From Odontocerum albicorne (taxonomy: Eukaryota > Arthropoda > Insecta > Trichoptera > Odontoceridae): a stretch of DNA of 64,000 nt. Position numbers and translations under genes: made by a program. A model generated the notes under the pieces. It was given only the letters and a program-made list of their open reading frames with translations. It was not told the DNA's origin and did not search any database. Of the stretch, positions 21,290 through 32,310 are shown in pieces. The stretch spans positions 34,543,789-34,607,788 of the forward strand of contig OX463847.1 in NCBI GenBank assembly GCA_949825065.1, read 5' to 3'. Positions within the stretch are counted from its first letter, which is position 1, and each line of letters begins with the position of its first letter.

Positions 21290-21445
21290 GGATTTTTTTG
21301 CAATGTGGCAACTTCTATTTAAGAGGCCTTAAGAAAAAACAAGACTGAAACTGATTTTAAATAATTGTGTATCAACCGATATTGAACTAGCATCTGACCG
21401 ATCTAAAGACAGATGTCTTACCAACTAGGCTACCGAGGTCATCTA
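21290..21445 (-). mobile_element. SINE-A copy, minus
   Basis: Reverse order of tail (gaggccttaagaaaaaacaa), body, decayed B-box and a good A-box (taccaactaggctaccgagg) is visible. Confidence 0.6.
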
Positions 21446-21642
21446 CAATTGTCATATTTTTCTAAGCAATATATTTAGTAAGTTAAATTGAAATTTAATT
21501 TAAAAACGCACTTATATTTTTTTTTTTTCATTTTTCGGGTTATATCATAAATTTGTAATATATAACACATACGAGTATCTTGTATGACAACCTAGAAAAC
21601 CAATTGCCATGGGACTATTTATTTCAATAAACCAGAAGTACC

Positions 21643-21850
21643 ACCTCCGTGGTCTAGTTGGTAAGTCGTCTGTCTCCTAACTCAGAAGTTGCGGTTTTGA
21701 TTCCTATTAGTTTCCAGCTGTTTTCAACAAGAACTTAAGTTTACTTTTTATTTAAGGCCTCGTAAATATATTTCTGATTGATAGGAAGAGATAACTTCAT
21801 GACAATAAATCCACCAGGTTGTACTTATGTAAACGAATGTCTAATGCAAC
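21643..21850 (+). mobile_element. SINE-A full-length copy, plus
   Basis: A-box ctccgtggtctagttggtaa at 21646 and a weak B-box are followed by ttccagctgttttc. Then come taaggcctc, the gattgataggaagagataac tail and the ccaccaggttgtact end. Confidence 0.75.
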
Positions 21851-21975
21851 ACAACATAAATTATTTCAGATGTAAGACTAAAAAAACGGACAAAATTGGA
21901 TGAATGTAAATATATGCGTGGGGCTCATATTTGATTTTATCATATTCATTCACATGGCAATCAATTCTTCCGGTT

Positions 21976-22542
21976 GTAAAGGGTTTTTCAAATTGAGCGG
22001 GTTTTTTAATTCTATTTTTTTTTATTCTTGAATAAAACACACTTTTTGCTTTCATTTCAAAGAACTTTTTATTGGTCATTGAAGTATAATGTACGACATT
22101 TAAACACAAAAAACAATAACCGCCAAATGTCCATCTCTTGCAGCTCCACAGATGTCCACTCATTTGTAAAAATTTTCAATGATATGTTATTTTGGCATAA
22201 TTGCGTTTCAAACTCACCAATAACGCGAGTAGTTTCGTCCTTCAGTTCAGGAATTGATTGGGGATCATTCTTAAAACCTGGCTTTTCACGTAACCTCAGA
22301 GAAAATAGTCCAAACTTGTCAGATCACATGATATTGGTGGCCAATTAACATCACCGTTCCCGGAGATTACAATACATAAAATAATTTTCAATTTGAACGC
22401 GTTATTTTATTGTATACGACTCCATTTTTATAAATGTCATACATTACACTTTGCAAATGTCACAAGACCCAGGCAAGTTCGCGACGCCATCTATGTTTTA
22501 TCCAAAAAAAAATTAAAACCGCTCAATTTGAAAGACCTTTTA
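21976..22542 (-). mobile_element. Mariner-type element with internal deletion, both TIRs
   Basis: The ends are inverted: aaagggtttttcaaattgag at left against its reverse complement at right (ctcaatttgaaagacctttt), each next to TA. Read on the minus strand an ATG at 22425 gives MESYTIK-stop-RVQIE, the usual transposase start. The frame then jumps to the C-terminal block: KPGFKNDPQSIPELKDET, then RVIGEFETQLCQNNISLKIF and EVQ-like to WRLLFFVFKCRTLYFNDQ. The catalytic D,D..D region is gone. About 570 bp remain of an expected 1.2-1.3 kb. It is a defective derivative that could only have moved with outside help. Confidence 0.75.
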
Positions 22543-22544
22543 TT

Positions 22545-24270
22545 ATATACAGCGAAAGTGTAATATAATGATGTAATTCAAATATTTCAAAAACACTTTT
22601 TTATCGGTCAGTCGGAAACCAAACCCGAAACCAAGGAATGATATTCAAGCATTTTACCACAAGGAAAAAATACAAAATAAACTTTGCTCTCACGAAGTTC
22701 TTGTACGATACCAATATATTTCATTTCAAACATTTGATTTAAAAAATTTGAGAATTGTCTGACAGTGTACGCAGGGCCATTATTAGCTTTTCACCTACCA
22801 TGTGCGTTTTATTTTTGGATCCCTTCATTATATTTCCTCGGAAAAATAAGAAGATAACGAATACGATATAAAAAATTATTTATAAATATTTTTTGTGTAA
22901 ACAAAAAGTATACAAAATCATTCACATGCAAAATAATTATTTTTATTCCACTTTTCTGTTTTTTTAATTCAGCAAATTCATTGATAGATAATTAATATAC
23001 GAGTATTTTACGATATTATATTCAATCGAATTTATCAAATAATTATTGACTAATTTTAACATTCTAAAACTTGTCACACAAAGCAGTAGAAAAAGAAAAG
23101 TGAGAAATATTCTGACAGCAATATTGATATTCGGATATGACTCAATTAATTCAAAGTTATGAACAGCCTGTAGAATATTAAGCGGAATTGTAGTTTAAAT
23201 TTTTAGTATTTGTGTCAAAACTTCAAACTTAATGTTTTGAAAATATAATTATAATTGACAACTTTTTTGTCAGTTCAATTTTAGGACTCCCTTTGCCCTG
23301 GATTCTGTGCGTGTGCACATTTTGAACTTGCCTAGTTACGGCACTGAAGTATACGTGTTTTGTGCTTAAATTTAGTCTAATTTTCGATACAAATGTGCGT
23401 AATACTTATATTATTGTTGTTGGTCCCTGTCCGTCTAAAAGACTAGTGATATGACTAATAAAATTCACATATTATATAATCATATTTTTTTTATGAAAAT
23501 AAATTTTGGGGCTGGTGGCATCTTTTCTAATGACTGTGGGGGTAAATTCTCGATCCACAAATACGGATGGCCACACTGAGTTTTGATCCGTTATCGCTTG
23601 AATTGAAAATCCTCAAAGTAATTTTCATCACAAAATATTGATACTTAACAAAAGCTGATTGAAAATTGGGCAATCAAATAAAAAAAAGCAGATTATTAAC
23701 AATTCTACCTGGAGAATTTCGACGACATGCGAAATCATTTGTGATTTAAGCGATAAAGCAAAAATAAATTATATTGGTTCATTTTAAGATTGAATCATGC
23801 AATTTGATAAAATTAAGATAAGTAATAAATATTTCTTCAAAATGAGAAATCGATCGATAATTCAATTGCAATAAACAACTATCATCATCATCGGCGGTTC
23901 TTTGGGTCAGAGGAAGTCTTAATCCATTCTGAAGATGACTAGCGCCATTGTAATTATTGCATTATTATGTATAAAGTTCGATTAGAATAAAATTTTAGCA
24001 AAAATAGTTTTTTTGTATTCTTGGAGTTCACATAGTCGTCCGGGCTCATTTTCCAACAGTGTCCGAAGTAGTTTTATTTGGAGGGTCTTTTCCATCTGAA
24101 TTTATTTTTATCCTGACGCTTAGTAGCTTCCGAACATACGAGCGTATTCTTGGAGCGTTTTTTGTGTAACAAGTGTTAGAAAATATTTGAAATCGTTTTA
24201 TATTTTTTACATATTTGTTTATGGATGAAAAAACTTTCTCGGTCGATGAATATCGTCTTTGCATATTTTT
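22545..24270. other. No gene seen
   Basis: About 1.7 kb of A/T-rich DNA. A stretch near 23880 (atcatcatcatcggcggttc) may be an old LINE 3' end (D-rich codons in reverse) but is too short to assign. Minus-strand ORFs at 24046-24264 and 24176-24406 run into the hAT element and are not supported. Confidence 0.45.
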
Positions 24271-24279
24271 GTATTAGAG

Positions 24280-24721
24280 CAGGGGTCTCCAAACTACGGC
24301 CCGCGACCACCACCAATCCGGTGGTAGCGGGCCAGATATACCCGGTATCCAGCCCGTCATAGTTTATTTTGATTACGTTGTAAAATTTACAATGTAAGTA
24401 AATCATACAAAGTAATAATCAGATGTATTTAATTAACGACCAATTAAGAAACACAATAACTGACATACATCGGCTATCTCCGCCGCAATGAAATGTCCTT
24501 GACACATGCCCGTAAGTACTAACCGAAATTGCGAACGGAGCGGAGTCCACACCCACACCCTGCGCCATAGATATCTCACTCGCCGGCTAGTCCCAATACA
24601 AAAATTTGCGCGTAATTCAAAACTACAGTATGTTAGTATGATGAGCTAGCTAGGTCTTGGCCCTTGGGACTTAGTGGAGGAGTCAGTGTGGCCCTTAGGC
24701 TAAAAAGTTTGGAGACCCTTG
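24280..24721. mobile_element. Non-autonomous hAT element with perfect 8-bp TSD
   Basis: The termini caggggtctccaaact and, reversed, caagggtctccaaact are typical hAT inverted repeats. They are flanked by the identical 8-bp target duplication tattagag at 24272-24279 and 24722-24729. The 442-bp body is non-coding and richer in G+C than its flanks. The perfect duplication indicates a fairly recent insertion driven by a transposase elsewhere. Confidence 0.9.
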
Positions 24722-24754
24722 TATTAGAGTATCGAACCTCTTTATCATCTTAAT

Positions 24755-24990
24755 AATTGATTGTAAGGGAATGCCACATACCAATTAACCCGTCAAGTAT
24801 TATATTTTTGTATTACGCATTCGTTGTATACAATACAACCTGATGTTTTTATTGCCACAAGGCAATATTTTCCAACCAACCATAAATCTGTATAAAAGGT
24901 CTAAAATTAAAATCAGACTAGAAGTAATTAAAACAACTAGGTCTCTTTGAAAATAAACCACGTTACCAACTAGGCCATGGAGATCGTCAA
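24755..24990. mobile_element. Two SINE-A copies joined tail to tail
   Basis: 24755-24820 is a plus-strand tail (gtaagggaatgccacatacc, then cccgtcaag). From about 24825 to 24988 a minus-strand copy runs: tail (ttgccacaaggcaata), body (aaaatcagactagaag) and head (accaactaggccatggagat). The long minus-strand ORF 24800-25516 spans this and the following LINE pieces by chance. Confidence 0.65.
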
Positions 24991-25004
24991 CGTAAAACCA
25001 AAAA

Positions 25005-25336
25005 AAATACCAAGTACGAATAAAGAAAAATGCTGAAGTGCCTACACTGAGAAGAATACGAAATGGAATGATAAGGAGCGAATGTGAACTTAAGGATTTG
25101 ATGACTAAGACAAAAAAAATACTATGAAGTGGTTTGGACACGTGGAACAAATGAAGAAAAGCTAATAAACGAATATAAAGTGCAAATGTTAGTTGAAAGC
25201 ATTCAGAAACACCAAGAAAAATATAATTGAAGCAAGTAAATGCTATTTTAAAAGAAGGATATGTAGAGAGTTTGAAAAATCGTTGGAGTGGTATGAAAAG
25301 GTGTTTGGATGTGGAAAAAGCTAAGGATGTATGTTG
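25005..25336 (+). pseudogene. Family A LINE C-terminal fragment, cut by another LINE
   Basis: Successive frames give LRRIRNGMIRSECELKDLM, then TMKWFGHVEQMKKS, the R-x-P-R-K-I block and a final W-x-G-M-K-R-C-L-D-V-E-K-A-K-D-V. The 3' end is truncated where the jockey-like piece begins at about 25338, so the latter inserted into it or replaced its tail. Confidence 0.65.
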
Positions 25337-25337
25337 A

Positions 25338-25772
25338 TACCTTAACGTCCCCAGAATCTCCGCAAGACATACTAAATGGCTGAACATCCCCTTTAGTGCG
25401 ACCAAATGCAGACAAAATTCATTCTTTGTAAGAGCATCTAACTTCGTAAACAACCTGGAAGACTTCCCGGAATTCGATTTATTTAACTCTTCTACGAACT
25501 CAATTAGATTGCGCATATGCGGGAACTGGTTTGGTGTGGATCTCTGACTGTCTCATCCCTGACTGTCTACTGGTTAACAATTTTCAGTATTACTTAAAGC
25601 CTACCTACTACCTTCTTACCAATCTCCTAACATAATTAAGTGTACATATTGAAACAATATGCGAAAACTGTTAAATGGTGTTTCGAAACCCATAGATATC
25701 AGTAATAATACCGACATAAACACTGTATGTTTTCCTAATAAAATAAAATAAAATAAATAAATAAAATAGGAA
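25338..25772 (+). pseudogene. 5'-truncated jockey-like LINE 3' end with tail
   Basis: An open frame from about 25344 to TGA at 25547 gives VPRISARHTKWLNIPFSATK, then SFFVRASNFVNNLEDFPEFD, LF and a short end. The P-x-x-x-T-K, F-x-R-A-x-N-x-x-N and D-L-F blocks are the C-terminus of jockey/CR1-type ORF2. About 200 bases of 3' UTR follow, then an (AATAAA)-like tail at 25738-25770. This is a textbook 5'-truncated LINE copy with a readable final exon-like segment. Minus-strand ORFs 25616-26023 read through the tail and are spurious. Confidence 0.7.
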
Positions 25773-26244
25773 GGTCTGGTTCTCTGACCTCTCTGCCTAA
25801 CCTGACAAGAAAATAGCATGATGGTATAAATGCATGTATAATAAGTTCTATAGAAAACCCTGAAACACTTTTCAAAGCCACTGAATTTAATATCAGACAA
25901 CTGGCAACGACGGACTTGAATAAAATAAATAAATGCTGGACAAAGGTAAATAAATGCAGATGCAAGCGGCAGGTCTAGGCTCAACGCTGGACATAAAACA
26001 CTATTACTACAAAGATCAAACATATAAAAAGATAATAAGAATCTTAAGCAAATATAAGCGATAATAATTATTCAGATGAGCCGATGTATCTGTGCGAAGG
26101 TCAAATGGCGAATGGTGTGTTGGTATGTTGCACTGTTTGAGCCGTCTCAACTGTATATTAACTTACATAATGACCGCGATACTGTCACCTGATCACAGAA
26201 CATCGTCCATGGGCTGTGTTCAGGTATTTTCCTATCTCACCTTT

Positions 26245-26305
26245 CCTTCTTATTGTTCGTTTGACTTCCACTCGAGGGTTTCAGGTTCGATTCCAGATGA
26301 TACCC
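26245..26305 (+). mobile_element. tRNA-like SINE head remnant
   Basis: The segment gtttgacttccactcgaggg followed by a good B-box (caggttcgattccagat) resembles a tRNA 3' half. No true tRNA folds here. Confidence 0.4.
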
Positions 26306-26584
26306 GAAATAAATCTTATTCTGGTATTGTTTCTCGGATTTCATTTCATTTTTGTTGTTATTTTTTGACGTATCAAATTCTTTGTTATTATCTTCTACAG
26401 CTAGTTAATTGACATCCATATTCAATCTTTGATTTTCATATTTGGCATTTTCATTAATTTTATCTTTTTTAATATTTTTAATACCCGACTGGTCATCGAA
26501 GTTGATATTGTAACCCTTCAAGTCACCCATTTTCTTTTTCATTATCTGACTGCCACACAAAGTAACTATCTAATAAGCGTTCAA

Positions 26585-27130
26585 AAACTGAATACAATAT
26601 GTAGGTGAAGACAAAGAGGACAGATCGCCAAACTTTCCTATCTCGACGCTTATCTTTAGCCTCTTCTACATGCATACACCTTCTCATACAAATTTTATGA
26701 CTACCTTTCTACGTTTTCTCCTTTCAAAATATAATTGACTCAATCCAAACATACTTTCCTTTATCTTATACTAATATTTGCGATATGTACTCGTATTTGT
26801 TTTGATACTCTTTCTTCATTCATTTGTTCCACATGCCCAAAGCATTTCAGCGTGCTCTTTTTCATCTTACTCAACACACCAGCTTTAGGTTCACATTCTT
26901 ATTTTCCTAATCATATTTTTTAATGCACATATTTCAACAGCATTTATTCGATTTCTATCAGTCTTTTTCGATGTCCACGTTTTACCCCCAAATATCAAAG
27001 TTAGTACCAAAATACTATTATAGACTATCATTTTTACATAGTTTTATTACTATTGACTTATCGCTACACGACGTTTGATATCCCTCTTTTACTCTCCCAT
27101 TATCTGATAAAATACTTTGGAAGACAGACG
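26585..27130 (-). pseudogene. Family A LINE C-terminal fragment
   Basis: Minus-strand pieces: RNRKS-like to M-R-R-C-M-H-V-E-E-A-K near 26645-26690. Next come H-V-E-Q-M-N-E-x-x-S near 26810-26840 and a V-x-T-x-I-L-V-x-N-x-W-T-S-K block near 26950-27000. An upstream part (to 27130) matches the outer end of copies at 51620 and 60110. It has many stops. Confidence 0.6.
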
Positions 27131-27134
27131 TTAT

Positions 27135-27960
27135 ACTCGTACCAACTACGCCACATGGTAAAAGATAACAGAACTCGCGTGTCTGATGAAAAAATATCGC
27201 GCAGTAGACGTGTGCAAGAGTTGTTGCCTCTTCGTGTGCTATAGTATTGCCAACACGTGCGAAAAACGAGTTATGTACCTTCTCAAGTGGCTCTTAGCTC
27301 GAAGGCTCGATCAATGGTGACGATCACAATGCTGTTCCTTGACCACTTTTACATTGCCAATTCGGATATACTTAGGGGAACTGAAACATATGAACAAATG
27401 TTTTTTTTGACATTCACACGTTCATTTTGTGTTAAAATTAACCGCCAGAACTCTGAAACCATCTACAGTAAGACTCACGCCATCATTGGCTTGCTTCCAA
27501 CAGCTACTTAAATATCGTTATATCTCTTTAATCGGACCGTGAATTTTCGTATTCTCCATTATATTCTCATTCTCCTTGTCATTGATGGCATTTGAATTTT
27601 TTTTATTGTCTGCATTTTTTATTTTAAATTTTTTTTTAAATTTTGTTTTTCGTTTCATTAATGCTTGTAAATTTGCATATTCTCACTCAAAAATAATCAC
27701 AAATAGTGATATACAAATTAAAGATTGCCCATCTTCCACACTTTATATTTTTTTCTGTATATGTTATTCTATTATCTTCTGGTTTATTTCTCAGTTGTGT
27801 CAAATATTTGAAAAAAAAATACATTCTCTCTTTCGCCTGGCAGCGAATATATGTTTACATAAAAACAAGGATTGTTAAATTGTTCGTTTAATATAAATTC
27901 ATAACTTCCTTTAATAACAGAACAATCTAACAGGGATATATTCATTAGACAATAACTTTC
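27135..27960. other. No gene recognised
   Basis: 27150-27500 has a slightly higher CG content and an open plus-strand frame (27257-27511) that I cannot assign. 27560-27960 is T-rich. Nothing else is seen. Confidence 0.35.
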
Positions 27961-27964
27961 AACC

Positions 27965-28115
27965 AACCAGAAATATGTTAACGAGGCGTTTTATGAAAAT
28001 CAGACTGAATGATATTTGTTTTATTTTGGTTCCATCTGAAATTTAGCCTGAAACTATCAGATGTAAAATCCAAAGTGCTACCAACAAGTCCTGGAAGGTC
28101 GTCATTATCTTACAT
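27965..28115 (-). mobile_element. SINE-A copy, minus, decayed
   Basis: caaccagaaatatgttaacg (reverse of the tail), aatcagactgaat (body) and accaacaagtcctggaaggt (A-box) occur in the right order. Confidence 0.5.
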
Positions 28116-28630
28116 AATGACCGCTACACTGTCATCTGATTCGTTTTGTCCAGATTTTTTTTCTTATATTAGATATCATTGTTATATTTCTGGGCGTATG
28201 GTGCCAAGTGTTCACACGTTTTATGTATTATAGTCATTGTCAAATCGTAGAATACTAATTGTTTAGTGTGACGTCAATGATGATTCATATTTTTAATGGT
28301 ATTTTTATAGTGTCATGTATTAATACGATTCCTTTTTTTACAGTGCAATCTGTCGAATAAATTACCTGTGATAATCTCTACCAACCAACAAGAAAGCTGT
28401 TAAAATCATACTCGTACTAGAGCTAACTCAATCAGATGTGTTTCATTCATCCTTGACAATTTCGAGGAAAAAAATTAAAAAAACATTAGGTTTCTCAAAA
28501 TACTTATCGTCCCTGATTTCCATACAATTTTTATAATTTATCATATTTTTCTTGAGGTTTATCGTTAGTTTGAATTTCATATTACTTTTATTATAGTTTT
28601 GTATTAATTTACGAGATCCATAGATAAGAA
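28116..28630. other. No gene seen
   Basis: A/T-rich with one ATACTCGTACT motif near 28409. Confidence 0.5.
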
Positions 28631-28634
28631 TTAT

Positions 28635-28770
28635 AATTTTAAATCAAAATGTGGTTGATTGGAAGATAGGGCTTTAAAACCAATTATTATTATTTTTTAA
28701 AAACAACTTTTGTTTCCGCGTCTTCCAGTTCGGCAAAGAGGTCTTATCAACTAGGCCATGGAGGTCATCT
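28635..28770 (-). mobile_element. SINE-A copy, minus
   Basis: The A-box region (tatcaactaggccatggagg) is near perfect and the B-box is weak. A tail-like ttggaagatagggc lies at 28660. Confidence 0.55.
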
Positions 28771-28879
28771 TAGCATTTTCAATTTCTTATGTATTTAAAA
28801 AAATTAATTTATGTAAACACCTTCTTTATCTCACAATAAGTTAAAATACACATTACAACAATAGTCTCAAAATATAAAA

Positions 28880-28935
28880 GACAACTTGTCTATCAAGTTG
28901 GAGTTTTGAGTTCGATTCCTGGGGGTAAAAATATG
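28880..28935 (+). mobile_element. tRNA-like SINE head, plus
   Basis: tatcaagttggagttttgag followed by the B-box (gttcgattcctggggg) is present. No body follows. Confidence 0.4.
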
Positions 28936-28939
28936 TTAC

Positions 28940-29335
28940 AATACAATATTTTTATTACTAGAATTCATAATACTGTATGAAGAGGTATGCATAATAAATG
29001 TGAAGGAGGCCTCGCGATAGGAAAGTTTGGTGTTTGCTCTTCTCTCCCTACGCCTGCTGTCAGTAAGTTCCAAAAGTTTCCAGCCTGAATGAGTTAAAAC
29101 CTATAAGGACATATACTACGTTGGCCACGCCCATCACATGATTAAGCGATGATACAGTTAAAAATTAATACCTCGATCCTCAGTTATATGTATTACAACT
29201 ATAATCGATAAAAAACGTGTTGTTTCATTATACTCGTATACGTATAAAAAAGATTATAGCAACATTTTTTATAATATCAGAGAAACACTACGGTTACTGG
29301 CGAGTATTATGCGTCATAAATGTACAAATTAAAAT
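28940..29335. other. No gene seen
   Basis: Mixed A/T-rich sequence. A tactcgtata motif is near 29230. Confidence 0.5.
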
Positions 29336-29339
29336 GTGT

Positions 29340-29700
29340 CATTAAAACAAAACGCCGAAGATAATTGCCACGAGGCGTGAGATTATTGCACGGCAATGTG
29401 CAAGTGCATACTTCTGTTGCTACAAAGGCTGCCATTCAACACTGTGGTTTCGATTAATTGAATCACCTATTCTATAGTCCCGATTTGATCCACAGTGATT
29501 ATTTTCTTTTTAAAACTTATATCTGATTTGAATGGAAAAAAAATAATGTGACATAGAAGTGATTTCCGCAGTGTTACACCATTTTGAGAACAAAATGACA
29601 TTTTTTTCAGTGGTACTGGAAACTTAATTCGTTGATCTGAAACATTTATTGCACTATAGGGTGACTATATTGTTACATAACATTTTTAATATCTTAAGGC
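29340..29700 (+). pseudogene. Mariner-type transposase C-terminal remnant
   Basis: Plus-strand frames give NHLFYSPDLIHSDYFLF, the third catalytic block of mariner transposases (P/Y-S-P-D-L-x-x-S-D-Y). It is preceded in another frame by CASAYFCCYKGCHSTLWF, a shifted form of the linker after the second aspartate. The end gives FFFSGIGNLIR and CIAL-type GDYIV, matching the family's C-terminus. Only this last third of the gene is present and it has several frameshifts. TIRs are not visible. Confidence 0.6.
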
Positions 29701-29704
29701 TGGA

Positions 29705-30030
29705 TACTTTGAACCTTACTACCGAAGTCAGTAACCGGTATTAATGTCTGATAACATGTATAGTAAAATACGACATGAGAAATCAAGAGTTTCAACGAGA
29801 GAAATCCAAAAAGCAATATTTACTCTCTCCGTTATCCTATTGATTTTTCGGAAAGAAGAAAAAAGCTCGCCTTATTGTTTTGTAACGCAATATATGATTG
29901 ACAAACTCCTTCAGTTGTTAATATGGCTTACTTATAAGTTTAAAAAAATGTATGAAGAATTGTAGGTTTTCAGTGACATCACATTGTACAAGTTCGGTTA
30001 CGAACTTATATGATATAATAAAATTTACCT
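29705..30030. other. No gene recognised
   Basis: The short ORF at 29744-29965 has no family likeness. Confidence 0.4.
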
Positions 30031-30035
30031 GTACA

Positions 30036-30232
30036 AGATGTGGGCTGAAAAACATTCAACTCGTTCTTATTGGTGGGTCGTATCTCGATTCAGAGGATGT
30101 CATGCGATGAGCCGAAATCGTTTGGTAGCTTCTATCTCAAATGTATTTTCTTTGCCGTTGCCTTAATATACGTGTGTAACTTCAGGATATATAGATACTT
30201 TGTTGCTATCAATAAACCTATGAATATTATTT
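30036..30232 (+). mobile_element. Repeat L3 copy 3
   Basis: gatgtgggctgaaaaacatt, ggatgtcatgcgatgagccg and the final tgctatcaataaacctatga align with the copies at 8002 and 9947, with one internal deletion. Confidence 0.65.
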
Positions 30233-30234
30233 TT

Positions 30235-30595
30235 AAATGAAGAATAGTATTACATGAGACTGTCTATTCAGTTTTTTTTATAAAGTTTCTGACTACCAGG
30301 ATTAAAAATATAAATACTATAACCTTTTGCTCCTAAACGTAATAAAGCTTAAAAGGTTTGCGAAAATTATAAATGATTCGAGTCTTTGTCTAACAGTCTA
30401 ACTAAAACATCAGTCCGTACTTCCACGCAGCCACATAGTCTGGCTGTCTGAGTACATACTGTGAATCAATTCCAAAGTAAATGGGTATAAGTAAATTTTA
30501 AATAAAACTGACGTAATCTTGACTAAGATTGGAGTATTTTTTCGCTAGTCATCGATGGAAAGCAAGGTTTTTTTTTTAAACGACTATCATATTTG
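30235..30595. other. No gene seen
   Basis: A/T-rich, no recognisable element. Confidence 0.5.
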
Positions 30596-30597
30596 AG

Positions 30598-30685
30598 CAA
30601 TCATCATCACCCATGTTCCTATTAGGGTAGGTTGAAAGAGTAGTTCTCCACTTCGTTCTATCCTGTCGCACATCTTTGGTATTAT
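30598..30685 (-). pseudogene. LINE RT C-terminal end
   Basis: On the minus strand an open run reads TKDVRQDRTKWRTTLST, then YPNRNMGDDD. The D-R-x-x-W-R-x-x-L motif with an acidic terminus is the last part of an endonuclease-RT ORF of a third LINE family. Confidence 0.6.
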
Positions 30686-30689
30686 TATA

Positions 30690-30870
30690 TTATAACACGT
30701 TCGTTTTATACAGTAAACCTGGTGAGCGAATTGACATGTTGCAAAGAGGCCTTAAGTGAAAACCAAATAGGAATCATTTTTAAAAGAACTGGGTTCCAAC
30801 GGAAATCAAACCTCGAACCTACGAAATTGAAGACAAGCTTCTTATCAACTTGACCTCGGAGGTCTTCAGT
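30690..30870 (-). mobile_element. SINE-A full-length copy, minus
   Basis: Tail (acacgttcgttttatacagt, aacctggtgagcg), body (ggccttaagtgaaaaccaaa), B-box (gttccaacggaaatcaaacc) and A-box (tatcaacttgacctcggagg) are all present. Confidence 0.7.
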
Positions 30871-30884
30871 CATCACATTTCGCT

Positions 30885-31140
30885 TCTGCCGGTATTTCTC
30901 TAAGTCTTTCCGAACTTCTCATAACTTCGCATAAATAATTTTGAAAATATTTCATCATTTATTGTCTCTTAATGTTTTTTTCCTCATCTTAAGCACTGTA
31001 TCTTCTTTTAATTCACATTTTTCTTAATATCCTTTTTCCGTATTCTGCGATACATTGTTTTTCTATACATTCTACGCAATGCTCTCATTTCTACCGCCTT
31101 TATCTTATTTGACTAACATCCAATGTTAACTTACGTATGT
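30885..31140 (-). pseudogene. Family A LINE fragment, strongly decayed
   Basis: atatcctttttccgtattct, cattctacgcaatgctctca and accgcctttatcttatttga match the outer block of family A copies (the R-I-R-N-R and M-R-x-L-R-R-M region on the minus strand). The C-terminal signature is not readable. Confidence 0.4.
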
Positions 31141-31149
31141 TATACTAAT

Positions 31150-31215
31150 AGTGGGACCACGATTTCATTAGTGGCAGCCGTGGTTTGATTCCGTTGGAAT
31201 GTTACGTTTGGTAAA
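31150..31215 (+). mobile_element. tRNA-like SINE head remnant
   Basis: gtggcagccgtggtttgatt and ccgttggaatg resemble a B-box and the first bases of the SINE-A body. The A-box is poor. Confidence 0.35.
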
Positions 31216-31312
31216 AAATATTATAATTTAATCCTCATTTCATATTTTTCCTGCTGCTACTTTCCATTCAACATCGAACCTCTTGCGGCCTTAAACCAAA
31301 GAATTAAATTTT

Positions 31313-31488
31313 CATCAACCTACTCTAATGTTTTCACCAGCCTACTCTAATGTTTTCATCAACCTATTCTAATGTTTTCACCAACCTACTCTAATGTTTT
31401 CACCAACCTACTCCAATGTTTTCATCAAACTACTCCAATGTTTTCACCAACCTAATCTAATGTTTTCATCAACCTACTCTAATGTTTT
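31313..31488. repeat. 22-bp tandem array, 8 units
   Basis: The unit catcaacctactctaatgtt plus tt recurs without indels eight times. Variants alternate catcaa/caccaa and tctaat/tccaat. Confidence 0.9.
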
Positions 31489-31489
31489 G

Positions 31490-31800
31490 TTTAACTTTAA
31501 TATCACACATACGCTTAATCGCTTTTAATTCGGTGAAAAAAAAGTGTATTTTATGATTAAAATTTTAGTTACATCCCTTAACCATTATTAACTTATTGAT
31601 TTCTATCTTCATGCATATCTGTAGTCATAAGTCAATTTCTAAAAATTACTTTGAAACCTTTAAACACACAACAAAAAAACCCAAAGTAAACATTCCTACA
31701 CATAATTTTTTTTCCAATTAACATTAACACACACTTTGACAACCTTCTTGTCCGTATTGCTATTACGCGAATATTTCAAGATTCATTCCCTATGATACTA
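31490..31800. other. No gene seen
   Basis: A/T-rich, no feature. Confidence 0.5.
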
Positions 31801-31804
31801 ACGA

Positions 31805-31872
31805 ACTCAGTGACCTACTCGGTAAAATGTCCATCTTCCAGTCCGAGAAATTCGGGTTCCAATCCCATTTAT
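31805..31872 (+). mobile_element. SINE-A head, plus
   Basis: cagtgacctactcggtaaaa (A-box region) and attcgggttccaatcccatt (B-box region) are at the normal spacing. The body is replaced by the inverted family C repeat. Confidence 0.5.
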
Positions 31873-32165
31873 ATTAATAAAAGACAACTCTTGTCAAGGG
31901 CACTCCAACTTGGAACTCGAACCCACTTTTATTGACAAATAAAAAATATTACATAATAAATACACATAAGTTGAGTGTAAAGATAGGAAGGTTGTGGGTG
32001 CGGCCATATATTTGGTACTTCTCCGCACCTACACATGTTAAGTATAACACATGTATAAAAAAAAGACAGAAAACTTACTAAGGGAAGACAAACAGATCTT
32101 TTGAAATGCGACAGTAACCTATTCCATTTTAGATATATTGTTTGTGTACTACACACGTGCAATTA
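31873..32165 (-). mobile_element. Family C repeat, long copy, minus
   Basis: From the tail (cttgtcaagggcactccaac) through the B-box-like tcgaacccacttttattgac, it aligns with 55262-55560. Shared blocks include cataagttgagtgtaaagat, aggaaggttgtgggtgcggc and tactaagggaagacaaacag. The ORF 31929-32162 is a translation of the repeat. Confidence 0.6.
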
Positions 32166-32195
32166 TTAATACTCAGAAATAAACCTCGATTATTT

Positions 32196-32310
32196 TAAAA
32201 AGGATTCCAGTTTGGGTTTCACTTAAGGCCTAAGTTAGTTGGAAAAGATTTCAAATTTCAGTTAGCCCACCAAACTGTACTGTATACAATGAAATTATAA
32301 TACAGTAATA
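32196..32310 (+). mobile_element. SINE-A body and tail, plus
   Basis: aaaggattccagtttgggtt, cacttaaggcctaagtt, gttggaaaagatttc and ccaccaaactgtactgtata occur in SINE-A order. The head is missing. Confidence 0.6.

Noticed and set aside
22028..22348. Plus-strand ORF of 106 codons
   Set aside because: It is the antisense of the transposase C-terminus in the deleted mariner-type element.
24800..25516. Longest ORF of the window, 238 codons on the minus strand
   Set aside because: It runs antisense through a SINE-A copy and two plus-strand LINE fragments. Its product is a string of F/L/S residues with no domain.
25616..26023. 135-codon minus-strand ORF
   Set aside because: It passes through the (AATAAA)n tail of a plus-strand LINE copy, which explains its Y/F/I-rich core.
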